From Bacteroidales bacterium UBA5382 (GTDB lineage: Bacteria > Bacteroidota > Bacteroidia > Bacteroidales > Dysgonomonadaceae): 64,000 nucleotides of DNA. Below, piece by piece: positions 56,541-64,000 of the stretch (its first letter is position 1; each line of letters opens with the position of its first letter). The stretch is taken from contig DHOU01000003.1 of assembly GCA_002409745.1 (NCBI GenBank), forward strand, positions 42,661 to 106,660, read 5' to 3'. Both the position numbers and the translations under genes were made by a program. The notes under the pieces are model-generated. The model searched no databases and was not told the origin of the DNA. It saw nothing but the letters and a program-made list of their open reading frames with translations.

Positions 56541-57794
56541 CTATTGCCCCCACCCTGCTTTCATATATTTAGAGGTTGTAAACCGTTTGTTTTTACGGAT
56601 TCTTTTTTTCCGCATAAACACATTCGCCCCCGATCTCATCCACAAACACATTGAAAATGGGATTGTAGCTACCGGAAGTTGTTGAGGTATCAGCCACCAC
56701 AAAATCAAGAAAAATGTCAGGACTGCAAAGTTAATAAAATGATAGACATAAACCACGTTTCGCATTGAATTTATCCAAAGCAACACCGCGGCGATCAGCG
56801 CGAAAATATTTAGCCATACAAAATTCCAGTTGGGAGAAGTAGCCGGATGTACCGAGAAAAACAGTAAGAAAAAAATAATCAATCCCCCGATGCCGAACAC
56901 TCCGAAAAGAAGGGTATCGTATATTTTGATCAATCCGGCACTTTTTACCGGCATCCATTGCACAAGGCTAATAATAATCGTCAAGAAAAGAAGGACGAAT
57001 GCTATTCCCAACGGATGGAACATATTTTGTCCGCTGTCGGCATTCGTGGGATTAACAGCCGACAACAGCGTTATTTCATTTTTCACCAAAGGCAACGGAA
57101 GGGTATCGTTTCGCACGACACTGGCCTGCCGCAAAGGTTCCATGAGATACTTCGGAAGGAACATTTTCTGACGCACATCGGCCACTTTGTCAGCATCGCT
57201 GCCGATAAGCAGATCGACCCCGAACTCCATCCAAGGATAATAATGGAGGCACTCATGAAGAAGATCCCGGAACGTTTGTTCTTTTGCGGCAGCCGGATAA
57301 CGAACGGTCCCGTTCAGGTACTTCTCGATCATATCACGAGGGCGCGTAGAACAATTATCGAAAAAATAATTATACCGGTATCCTCTATTTTCGGGTAAGG
57401 AATTAATATATAAGCCTTCCCACAGAGATTGTTTTTCTTGCGGGGTAAGATTCAATTCCTGTTTGATCACCTCGACGCCTTTTTGTTTATATTCCGGTAA
57501 AAACTGGTCGAATGGAACCACTCCTAATACGTAATCGGTTTCACCCCGCACAAAATGATACATGAAGCGGGGTTGCGACTGGTCGAAATACCCGTAGTTG
57601 AAAACGGCATCGACACCCGTCGAATCATCTTCGACTTGCATAGCCGTGTGTCCATAAACCGAATAAATGGCTCCCGACCAAGGGGAAGTCGTTAACAGGC
57701 TGATTTTTGCCGCATCGCTTAGTTGCACAGGCTGTGAAATAACAAATACTGTATTGACAATCAGGGATAAAAATGCTATGAAAACTTTTTTCAT
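56541..57794 (-). CDS. DUF4105 domain membrane protein
   Basis: 417 residues. N-terminal signal (MKKVFIAFLSLIVNTVFVIS), then the DUF4105 domain (about 25-260: YSVYGHTAMQVED, VLGVVPFDQFLPEYK, GYRYNYFFDNCSTRPRDMIE with conserved His and Cys). Four C-terminal hydrophobic helices follow (about 265-385: IAFVLLFLTIIISLVQW and others). The NlpC/P60-like placement of Cys and His suggests a papain-like fold, but that is not established. Ends with a basic tail. Confidence 0.88.
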   Translation of the reverse strand: MKKVFIAFLSLIVNTVFVISQPVQLSDAAKISLLTTSPWSGAIYSVYGHTAMQVEDDSTGVDAVFNYGYFDQSQPRFMYHFVRGETDYVLGVVPFDQFLPEYKQKGVEVIKQELNLTPQEKQSLWEGLYINSLPENRGYRYNYFFDNCSTRPRDMIEKYLNGTVRYPAAAKEQTFRDLLHECLHYYPWMEFGVDLLIGSDADKVADVRQKMFLPKYLMEPLRQASVVRNDTLPLPLVKNEITLLSAVNPTNADSGQNMFHPLGIAFVLLFLTIIISLVQWMPVKSAGLIKIYDTLLFGVFGIGGLIIFFLLFFSVHPATSPNWNFVWLNIFALIAAVLLWINSMRNVVYVYHFINFAVLTFFLILWWLIPQQLPVATIPFSMCLWMRSGANVFMRKKRIRKNKRFTTSKYMKAGWGQ

Positions 57795-57831
57795 AAGAAA
57801 TGTCTACCTTACTATTCATTGCTTTGAAGGA

Positions 57832-57839
57832 CAAAAGTA
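57832..57839 (-). promoter_or_regulatory. -7 box (TACTTTTG) of the DUF4105 gene
   Basis: Minus-strand TACTTTTG 37 bp before the ATG at 57794. No clear -33. Confidence 0.5.
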
Positions 57840-57903
57840 CATAAATTTTAATGATTTTCGGCCATTATGGGACGGATACCTAAAAATAAAGGCAAGGTTA
57901 ACA

Positions 57904-58015
57904 CAGTCTCCAGTCTCCAGTCACCAGTCACCAGTCTCCAGTCTCCAGTCTCCAGTCTCCAGTCGCCAGCCACCAGTCACCAGTCTCCAGTCTCCAGTCT
58001 CCAGCCACCAGTCTA
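57904..58015. repeat. Heptamer array CAGTCTC (16 units)
   Basis: Sixteen exact-phase 7-bp units: CAGTCTC nine times, CAGTCAC three times, CAGCCAC twice, and CAGTCGC and CAGTCTA once. It lies upstream of the DUF4105 gene on the left side of the 21-bp array. It is the same family as 51467-51501 in opposite orientation. Confidence 0.85.
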
Positions 58016-58055
58016 TTGTCTGCGGGCGGAACATCCGGTTTTTGGGATATTTTGC

Positions 58056-58454
58056 AAGGTAAATTCATTACTTCACTACGTTAATTGGGCATTTCACGAT
58101 CGTAATTCTATTCCTCGCAGGGTAAATTGAGCTCTTCACTAAGGAAAAAGATTACTTCACAAGGTAAAAAGACTACTTCACAAGGTAAAAAGACTACTTC
58201 GCTTGATCAATTTAACATTACACACAAACAATCGATTAACTCACATCTGCAATCGATCATTTCACAAGGTAAATTCATTACTTCACTACGTTAATTGGGC
58301 ATTTCACGAGCGTAATTCTATTCCTCGCATCAAAAATTGAACACCCCACTAAAGAAATCGGCTTCCTTGCAAGAGAAACAGCTTACTTCTTATGAAAAAT
58401 TTAACAATACACGAAAGAAATTTCACTTCTCTGGAAAGAAATTTAACATTGCAG
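58056..58454. repeat. Degenerate 21-bp tandem array (19 units), array 2
   Basis: From 58056 the sequence divides into 19 units of exactly 21 bp. The typical unit is AAGGTAAA, four to six variable bases and TACTTCAC. Units 1-3 (58056-58118) recur at 58266-58328 with one change, exactly 210 bp (ten units) later; units at 58161 and 58182 are near-identical. The array ends 20 bp before the stop of the DUF5686 gene. No frame is free of stops over the whole array. On the minus strand a frame gives heptads like CEVVFLP and CEVMNLP, echoing array 1. Confidence 0.88.
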
Positions 58455-58473
58455 ATGTTCCTCCATCAGCCAA

Positions 58474-61092
58474 TCAGTGTTTCTCAAACATATTCAACAA
58501 CGGAATGCTTATTCTTACGCCCAATCGGTCGAATTGTCTTCCTTCAAATCCTGCGAACACCCCTATCCGTCCCATCCCCATCCATCCGACGGAATATCCG
58601 CCTTCAAAATAAAACTGTCCGTTATCAGTCGCGAGACCATTGATATGGACGGCTTCATCCAACAGATATTCTTGCAAAAACGGCAGGTTTTTTATCAATA
58701 AATAGTCCGATTGATACGTTATATGCCCTTCCGCCCACCATTCTTTAGCGGCGGTGTAAGGAGGCAGCAAGTTGAATCCATTCTCAAACGAGGTATCGGT
58801 AAACAGCATCGGATGAACCGTAAAATATTTATAATCATAAGGGTAAAGACGATTCGAGTCCAAATAACCTCCGCCGGCCAACGTATACTGAAAACGGTCG
58901 AAAACATTCCGTTTGATTTGTTGGGTAACCGAAAAAGACATCCGGTCGTAATTCGGGGAGCGCATACTGTTAAAAAGCCCGGTTCCCTTTTCATACAGGA
59001 GCGAGAATGTCGGATAAAGCGAGGAGTCATATTCCTTTTTTCCATCCCGGATCCGGTAACGGTAAAAAGGCGTATAGGTAACGCCGGCACGCCATACCGC
59101 AGCGGTGTGAGGCGCATAAGCGACGTTATCCGGAACAGGGGTTTGCAAAAGATTAAAAGACGTCCGGTTGGCGAGCGGTTGCCGTTCTTCCCATAGAAAA
59201 CCGGCGAGCAAACGAAGTCCGTTCACGAGATCAATCCCGTTCTCTATACGCAAGAAACGACTGTCGTAAAACCGGATATAATTACTTCCGAGTCCCAAAG
59301 CGGCAAGAGAATTCATCCATCTCGACACGCCACACGCACGCTTCACATCATTGGAGATATGCCCCGCCGATAAAGACAAGTGTCCGAGCGACATGGGCGC
59401 ATAGTCGACCGCCGCCGCCACTTGCCAAACGGCTTTTTGCCGGGCGGTGGTGTAATAAACCGACGGAGCCACCGACAACGCTTTCCCGCCGTCCGTTTCA
59501 TAGCGGAATGTGAGCGCTTGCCCGAGCCAGAAACCATCCACGAAATTATACTCTTTTACCGCACGAGCCAATCCGCTGTAACCCAACGATGCGTTTTTCC
59601 CGAGCTTCCAAGTGTCGCCGGCGAGAAGCTTAGCAGGGAGTCCTTTGCGGCTTTCCCCGACAGATATCACCACTTTGTCCGATTCTGATCCGGCAGCGTG
59701 CGGGCCGCCACCGCCTAAAGAGTCCTGAAGGCAGTAACTGATGCGTTCGTCGTCATGGAGGGGTAATTTACGAACTTGCGCCCAATAGATAGAGTCATGC
59801 ATCCAAGCCAATGAATCGACTTCCATCTTCACCCGTTCGATCTCTTTGATTTCTAACGAACGGCGCTCGTTTTTCACCTTTTCCGGTTCCGAAACGTCCG
59901 TCATCAGCTTCGCCATCTTTCGCGCCTCTTTGTCGGTGATTTTTTCCTTTTGGGCAAGCTCCTCCAGTTGCTTGATGCGCTGCGGCCGGTTGGGAGAAGC
60001 CGCTTTTCCCGCAATTTTCGACTCTTGCCGCTGCGAAATAGCGGCCGACGAATTGAGAGCGACCGAATTATATTGAATGGAAGCATAATACCGTCCCGAT
60101 GCTTTTATCCCCATCGTATTCATTTTCATCGATAAATCATACGTCGTAGGTAAAAACACCGACGGTTTCACTTCATGATAATTGATACGGTAGTGCATCG
60201 TGATGCCTAATTCTTTGGAGGTCAAGTCGGCAATGTAGACATTCCACGTATTGCTCAAAATATGAATATAGCCCGACAGCAGATCGGCGCTTTTCTTTTT
60301 GGGAATTACGTGAATAATATAAAGGGTCTGGTCGCCTACGACGCCGGTATCTTCGAGGCGGAAGATATAATAGGTGAAGGCATTCATGGAAAGCGGCGAA
60401 ATCTGTCCTCCGAATTGTTCGTTGTAAATAGACGAAGTCAGGGTGTTCAACCCCTTGTTCATATTGAATTCTTTCGGCACCGACGTTTTCAAAGCTACGA
60501 CTTTCTGATGATACGTATCGGGGGAGAGAAAACGTACCTGGTTCTCCGACTCCACAATCATCGGTTTGCCTATCAAGGTATTTATATCTACATTCTCATT
60601 ATTTACTTTAACGCTCCGCTTCAAGAGCGCCGGTATTTTATCGATGGTGAAAGTTCCTTTGATATACGCTTCGGAGGTATATTCTTTTACTTGATAACGG
60701 TAATGGGGCGCATAGGCAATGGCTTTGCGCATAATGCGATAAGCCGGGTCTTCGGCATTCCGGTCGGGATGCACCAACACTTCTTCCAAGAGATAGGTTT
60801 TTTCCTCCAATTCTATACGGACGGATGCACCGGAGCGGCCGATTGTAATGGGTTTCGTTAAGGTTTCATATCCCAACGACCGGAATTCAAAGGTATACGC
60901 GCCCTCGTGCAATGTCATGCGGAATTGCCCCGAATCATCGGCGGCGATCCCCCTCGCGAGTTCGTGAATATAAATCGTGGAATTGGGAACCGGCTCTCCT
61001 TTCTTGTTAACAATCGTCCCCAAAAGGGTTTGCGCAGACAAATTGCCGGCAAACAAAACAAAGCCGATGATGCACAGAAGACAGGTTTTCAT
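58474..61092 (-). CDS. DUF5686/carboxypeptidase-regulatory-like outer-membrane protein
   Basis: 872 residues. A signal peptide (MKTCLLCIIGFVLFAGNLSA) is followed by a carboxypeptidase-D-regulatory-like beta-sandwich (about 22-105: LLGTIVNKKGEPVPNSTIYI) and the DUF5686 region (about 110-872), a TonB-receptor-like barrel without a plug motif, ending in aromatic-rich strands (LGVRISIPLLNMFEKH). Typical Bacteroidales surface protein of unknown role. The middle has a charged helical insertion (about 350-425). Confidence 0.88.
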   Translation of the reverse strand: MKTCLLCIIGFVLFAGNLSAQTLLGTIVNKKGEPVPNSTIYIHELARGIAADDSGQFRMTLHEGAYTFEFRSLGYETLTKPITIGRSGASVRIELEEKTYLLEEVLVHPDRNAEDPAYRIMRKAIAYAPHYRYQVKEYTSEAYIKGTFTIDKIPALLKRSVKVNNENVDINTLIGKPMIVESENQVRFLSPDTYHQKVVALKTSVPKEFNMNKGLNTLTSSIYNEQFGGQISPLSMNAFTYYIFRLEDTGVVGDQTLYIIHVIPKKKSADLLSGYIHILSNTWNVYIADLTSKELGITMHYRINYHEVKPSVFLPTTYDLSMKMNTMGIKASGRYYASIQYNSVALNSSAAISQRQESKIAGKAASPNRPQRIKQLEELAQKEKITDKEARKMAKLMTDVSEPEKVKNERRSLEIKEIERVKMEVDSLAWMHDSIYWAQVRKLPLHDDERISYCLQDSLGGGGPHAAGSESDKVVISVGESRKGLPAKLLAGDTWKLGKNASLGYSGLARAVKEYNFVDGFWLGQALTFRYETDGGKALSVAPSVYYTTARQKAVWQVAAAVDYAPMSLGHLSLSAGHISNDVKRACGVSRWMNSLAALGLGSNYIRFYDSRFLRIENGIDLVNGLRLLAGFLWEERQPLANRTSFNLLQTPVPDNVAYAPHTAAVWRAGVTYTPFYRYRIRDGKKEYDSSLYPTFSLLYEKGTGLFNSMRSPNYDRMSFSVTQQIKRNVFDRFQYTLAGGGYLDSNRLYPYDYKYFTVHPMLFTDTSFENGFNLLPPYTAAKEWWAEGHITYQSDYLLIKNLPFLQEYLLDEAVHINGLATDNGQFYFEGGYSVGWMGMGRIGVFAGFEGRQFDRLGVRISIPLLNMFEKH

Positions 61093-61125
61093 TTCACAGA
61101 AGTCACCTTGAAAGTGTATATCACG

Positions 61126-61157
61126 AAAAAGGGGAAAATGCCATGATTTTCCCCTTT
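61126..61157 (-). terminator. Terminator of rpmE
   Basis: AAAGGGGAAAAT and ATTTTCCCCTTT arms with a 6-nt loop; on the minus strand followed by TTTTT. It lies 47 bp after the rpmE stop. Confidence 0.75.
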
Positions 61158-61203
61158 CAAGTAATACGATTAGTGTATAAGCGTTAGGAAAACGCTTATA
61201 GGA

Positions 61204-61458
61204 TTATTTCTTTTTACGATTCCCGTAACGGCTCATAAATTTATCCACACGTCCGGCAGTATCGACCAATTTTTGCTTACCTGTATAAAAAGGATGCGAG
61301 GCGCTGGTGATCTCGAGTTTTACCAAAGGGTACGTAACACCATCGATTTCAATCGTTTCCCGTGCGTTAATGGTAGAGCGGGAAATAAAAATCTCATCGT
61401 TTGACATGTCTTTAAAAACTACCGGGCGATAATTATCCGGATGCAAATCTTTTTTCAT
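61204..61458 (-). CDS. rpmE: 50S ribosomal protein L31 type B
   Basis: 84 residues: [20 protein letters not shown], then [20 protein letters not shown]. This is the zinc-free (C-minus, type B) form: the CXXC cysteines of type A are absent. Single gene with its own promoter and terminator. Confidence 0.95.
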   Translation of the reverse strand: MKKDLHPDNYRPVVFKDMSNDEIFISRSTINARETIEIDGVTYPLVKLEITSASHPFYTGKQKLVDTAGRVDKFMSRYGNRKKK

Positions 61459-61496
61459 TCTATGCTGTTATTTTATAATTGTCTACTTTTGGGACA

Positions 61497-61504
61497 CAAA
61501 GATA
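61497..61504 (-). promoter_or_regulatory. -7 box (TATCTTTG) of rpmE
   Basis: Minus-strand TATCTTTG 38 bp before the rpmE start. A T-rich stretch lies 19 bp upstream instead of TTTG. Confidence 0.5.
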
Positions 61505-61600
61505 GATGTTTCCCGCTAAATAAAAAAATAAAATCTCTTTTTTTCTTTTGAATGAACAGAACAAAAGGGTTGCGACGGGAATAAATTGAGCCGAAAATGA

Positions 61601-61608
61601 TACCTTTG
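61601..61608 (+). promoter_or_regulatory. -7 box (TACCTTTG) of cinA
   Basis: TACCTTTG 29 bp before the cinA ATG; the -33 region is not clear. Confidence 0.5.
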
Positions 61609-61637
61609 CATCTGGAAAAATAGACAGACAATAACAA

Positions 61638-62864
61638 ATGAAAATTGAAATTATTACCATAGGCGACGAATTGCTTATCGGGCAGGTCATCGATACCAAC
61701 TCCGCCTGGATGGGCCAGGAGCTTACGCGCGAAGGGTTCGAAATCAAGGCGATTTCGTCGGTCGGCGATAAAGAAGACGACATTATAAACGCATTGGATA
61801 TCGCTTTCGGAAGGGCGGACGTCGTTTTGCTGACGGGAGGCGTGGGGCCTACCAAAGACGATATCACCAAAAATACCCTTTGCCGTTATTTTCACACGTC
61901 ATTGGTGTTTAACGACGAAGTGCTGGCCAATATTCTGCAACTGTTCCGGCAAAGAGATATACAACTCAATGAACTGACCCGTAATCAGGCGTACGTTCCG
62001 GAGGCATGCAAGGTGATTCAAAATAAAGCCGGTACGGCGCCCATCTTATGGTTTCAAAAAGACGAGCAAGTACTGGTGTCCATGCCGGGAGTGCCTTTCG
62101 AAATGAAAACGGCGATGACGAACGATATTCTTCCGCGCCTTCGAAGCTTGTATCAACCGATTCATTATTTACGCCGGTCTTTTACGGTCTCCGGCATTAC
62201 CGAATCGAAACTCGCCATGCTCTTGAACGACTTTGAGGAAACGCTTCCTTCAGGCTTCTCATTGGCATACCTCCCTTCTTTCGGCGTTATTCGCCTTCGT
62301 TTATCGGCCTGGGGAGATCGTTACGCGTCGGAAATGTCCCTGCAAGCACACAAATTGGAAGGATTGCTGGGGGCTTTGTTGATCGGCGAAAGTGAAAAAG
62401 CCCTGGAAGGATTGTTAGGCGAAAAACTCCGTCAGCGGCATCTTTCGATTTCTACCGCCGAAAGTTGTACGGGGGGCCACATCGCCCATCGCATAACCTT
62501 GATTCCCGGAGCATCGGAATATTATAAGGGCAGCATTGTTTCCTACAGCAACGCCGTAAAAGAAGACCTGTTAAAGGTCAGTCCTACTTTATTGCAAACA
62601 CAGGGAGCCGTCAGTCGCGAAGTGGCGGAACAAATGGCTCGGAATGTGGCCGATCGACTCAAAACCGATTGCAGCATTGCCGTTTCGGGAATTGCCGGCC
62701 CCGATGGCGGCTCGGAAGAAAAGCCGGTAGGCACTGTGTGGGTTTGTACTTTTTACCACGGCGAGACCGAGACACAATGCTATCACTTGGGCGGCAACCG
62801 GGAGGAAATCATTTTGCGCACCACACAAGTAGCGCTCATGCAAATGATCAGGATGATAGGATGA
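61638..62864 (+). CDS. cinA: Competence/damage-inducible protein A (CinA, NMN amidohydrolase type)
   Basis: 408 residues. The N-terminal MoaB-like domain (IEIITIGDELLIGQVIDTNS, VLLTGGVGPTKDDITKN) is joined to the C-terminal nicotinamide-nucleotide amidase domain (about 250-408: STAESCTGGHIAHRIT, KGSIVSYSNAVKEDLL and AVSGIAGPDGGSEEKPVGTV). Both domains are complete. Confidence 0.95.
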   Translation: MKIEIITIGDELLIGQVIDTNSAWMGQELTREGFEIKAISSVGDKEDDIINALDIAFGRADVVLLTGGVGPTKDDITKNTLCRYFHTSLVFNDEVLANILQLFRQRDIQLNELTRNQAYVPEACKVIQNKAGTAPILWFQKDEQVLVSMPGVPFEMKTAMTNDILPRLRSLYQPIHYLRRSFTVSGITESKLAMLLNDFEETLPSGFSLAYLPSFGVIRLRLSAWGDRYASEMSLQAHKLEGLLGALLIGESEKALEGLLGEKLRQRHLSISTAESCTGGHIAHRITLIPGASEYYKGSIVSYSNAVKEDLLKVSPTLLQTQGAVSREVAEQMARNVADRLKTDCSIAVSGIAGPDGGSEEKPVGTVWVCTFYHGETETQCYHLGGNREEIILRTTQVALMQMIRMIG

Positions 62865-62937
62865 AGGATGAGGGATGTTTGTGACACATCCCCTAACCCG
62901 TTCATCGGTGAAAATAGATTTTACCCGCTTCAGGCGT

Positions 62938-63963
62938 TTATTGCCAGTTAAGGATTACCTTTCCACATTGTCCGCTTTCCATTACGTCGAAACCTTTTTG
63001 GAAGTCATCGACCGAATAACGATGCGTAATAATAGGGGTTAAGTCAAGCCCCGATATCAACATCTGTTCCATGGCATACCATGTTTCCCACATTTCGCGC
63101 CCATAAATACCTTTCAGGGTAAGCGCCTTGAAGATGATCGAATTCCAATCGACCGTCGTGTTATTCGGAAGGATTCCCAACAACGAGATCTTGGAGCCGT
63201 TATACATATTATCGATCATTTCGCGGAAGGCAGCCGGTGCACCCGACATTTCAAGCCCCACATCGAAGCCGCGCATATTGAGTTGTTTCACGGCCTGTGC
63301 TATCGTTTCTCCTTTTGCGGGATTGACAGTAAGAGTCGCCCCCATCTTGCGGGCGATGTCCAACCGATACTCACTCATATCGCTCACGACAATATAACGA
63401 GCTCCGGCAAAACGGCTGATAGCCACAGCCATATTTCCGATCAACCCGGCGCCGGTAATCAATACATCTTCCCCCAATAAAGGAAAGGAAAGCGCCGTAT
63501 GAGTTGCATTCCCGAACGGATCCATAATGGACGCTATCTCATCGGGAATACGAGGATCGAGTTTCACCACATTGGCTGCGGGTAACGAAAGGTATTCGGC
63601 AAAAGCGCCGTCACGGTTCACTCCCACCCCGACAATGTTTTCACATACATGCAGTTTGCCTCGGCGGCAATTACGGCAATGTCCGCAGGCAATATGCCCT
63701 TCGCCGGTCACACGGTCGCCGATCTTCAGGTTCTCGACGCCCTTGCCCATATCTACTATTTCCCCCATATACTCATGGCCTATCGTCATGGGTGTTTTAA
63801 TGGTTTTCTGCGACCAATCATCCCATTTATAAATATGGAGATCCGTACCGCAGATCGCCGTCTTTTTTATTTTAATCAGGACATCGTTCACACCAATCGA
63901 CGGAACGGGAACATCTTCCATCCAAAGCCCTTTTTCAGGACGTAATTTTACTAAAGCTTTCAT
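62938..63963 (-). CDS. tdh: L-threonine 3-dehydrogenase
   Basis: 341 residues. Zinc-dependent medium-chain dehydrogenase oxidising threonine to 2-amino-3-oxobutanoate. Catalytic zinc Cys in [23 protein letters not shown], the structural zinc cysteines in [17 protein letters not shown], and the Rossmann motif [11 protein letters not shown]. The FGNATHTAL segment is tdh-like. The window ends 37 bp upstream of its start. Confidence 0.95.
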   Translation of the reverse strand: MKALVKLRPEKGLWMEDVPVPSIGVNDVLIKIKKTAICGTDLHIYKWDDWSQKTIKTPMTIGHEYMGEIVDMGKGVENLKIGDRVTGEGHIACGHCRNCRRGKLHVCENIVGVGVNRDGAFAEYLSLPAANVVKLDPRIPDEIASIMDPFGNATHTALSFPLLGEDVLITGAGLIGNMAVAISRFAGARYIVVSDMSEYRLDIARKMGATLTVNPAKGETIAQAVKQLNMRGFDVGLEMSGAPAAFREMIDNMYNGSKISLLGILPNNTTVDWNSIIFKALTLKGIYGREMWETWYAMEQMLISGLDLTPIITHRYSVDDFQKGFDVMESGQCGKVILNWQ

Positions 63964-64000
63964 ATAAATTGATAATTAGGGTTTGCTTATTAATTCCCGC

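Overview
The window is chromosomal DNA from a Bacteroidota bacterium, almost certainly order Bacteroidales. The evidence is a SusC/SusD pair with a hybrid two-component sensor, Bacteroidetes-type promoters (TTTG-N19-TAnnTTTG) before many genes, a SecA of about 1,100 residues, the purM-prfA-pyrF order, and many lipoproteins and DUF families typical of the order. Family level (Tannerellaceae, Dysgonomonadaceae or relatives) cannot be fixed from this stretch. No rRNA, tRNA, CRISPR array, insertion sequence or prophage was recognised.

Layout. 1-4404 (minus): a TetR regulator followed by TolC, HlyD and two ABC ATPases, the last cut by the window edge. This is an efflux operon like E. coli cecR/ybhGFSR with an outer-membrane factor added. 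4741-5538: a DUF4382 lipoprotein. 5571-5991: a degenerate 21-bp tandem array. 6038-25270: a polysaccharide utilisation locus (PUL) of hybrid sensor (minus), surface glycan-binding lipoprotein, SusC, SusD, GH30, GH2, a double GH43 and GH35. The enzyme set points to a type II arabinogalactan or another beta-galactan. Its first part is AT-rich and its last two genes are clearly GC-richer.

25438-38916 holds housekeeping and envelope genes: a SPOR lipoprotein, an MBL hydrolase, a W/Y-rich secreted protein, a FadL-like porin, panB, an HsdR-N-like protein, AMP nucleosidase, holA, a glutathione peroxidase, an XRE regulator behind an 855-bp AT-rich promoter-dense gap, pyrK-pyrD, asnA and ung. 38940-39261 is a 41-bp tandem array whose units look like intrinsic terminators. 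It is followed by a TPP riboswitch that leads an unusual four-gene operon: a SAM methyltransferase, an AIR-synthase/HypE-like protein, a ThiE-like protein lacking key residues, and a Trm112-like protein.

42386-64000 holds rpsP, a low-molecular-weight phosphatase, pyrF, prfA, purM, a TPR protein, gyrA, secA, an alkaline-phosphatase-family lipid/nucleotide hydrolase, a DUF4105 membrane protein, a second 21-bp array, a DUF5686 outer-membrane protein, rpmE, cinA and tdh.

The most unusual signals are (i) the TPP-controlled operon with a non-canonical gene set, and (ii) a set of intergenic tandem repeats with periods of 7, 21 and 41 bp. The two 21-bp arrays, 52 kb apart, keep their period over about 20 units while the sequence diverges, and on the minus strand both read as a similar heptad (C-E-x-x-F-[LIV]-x).
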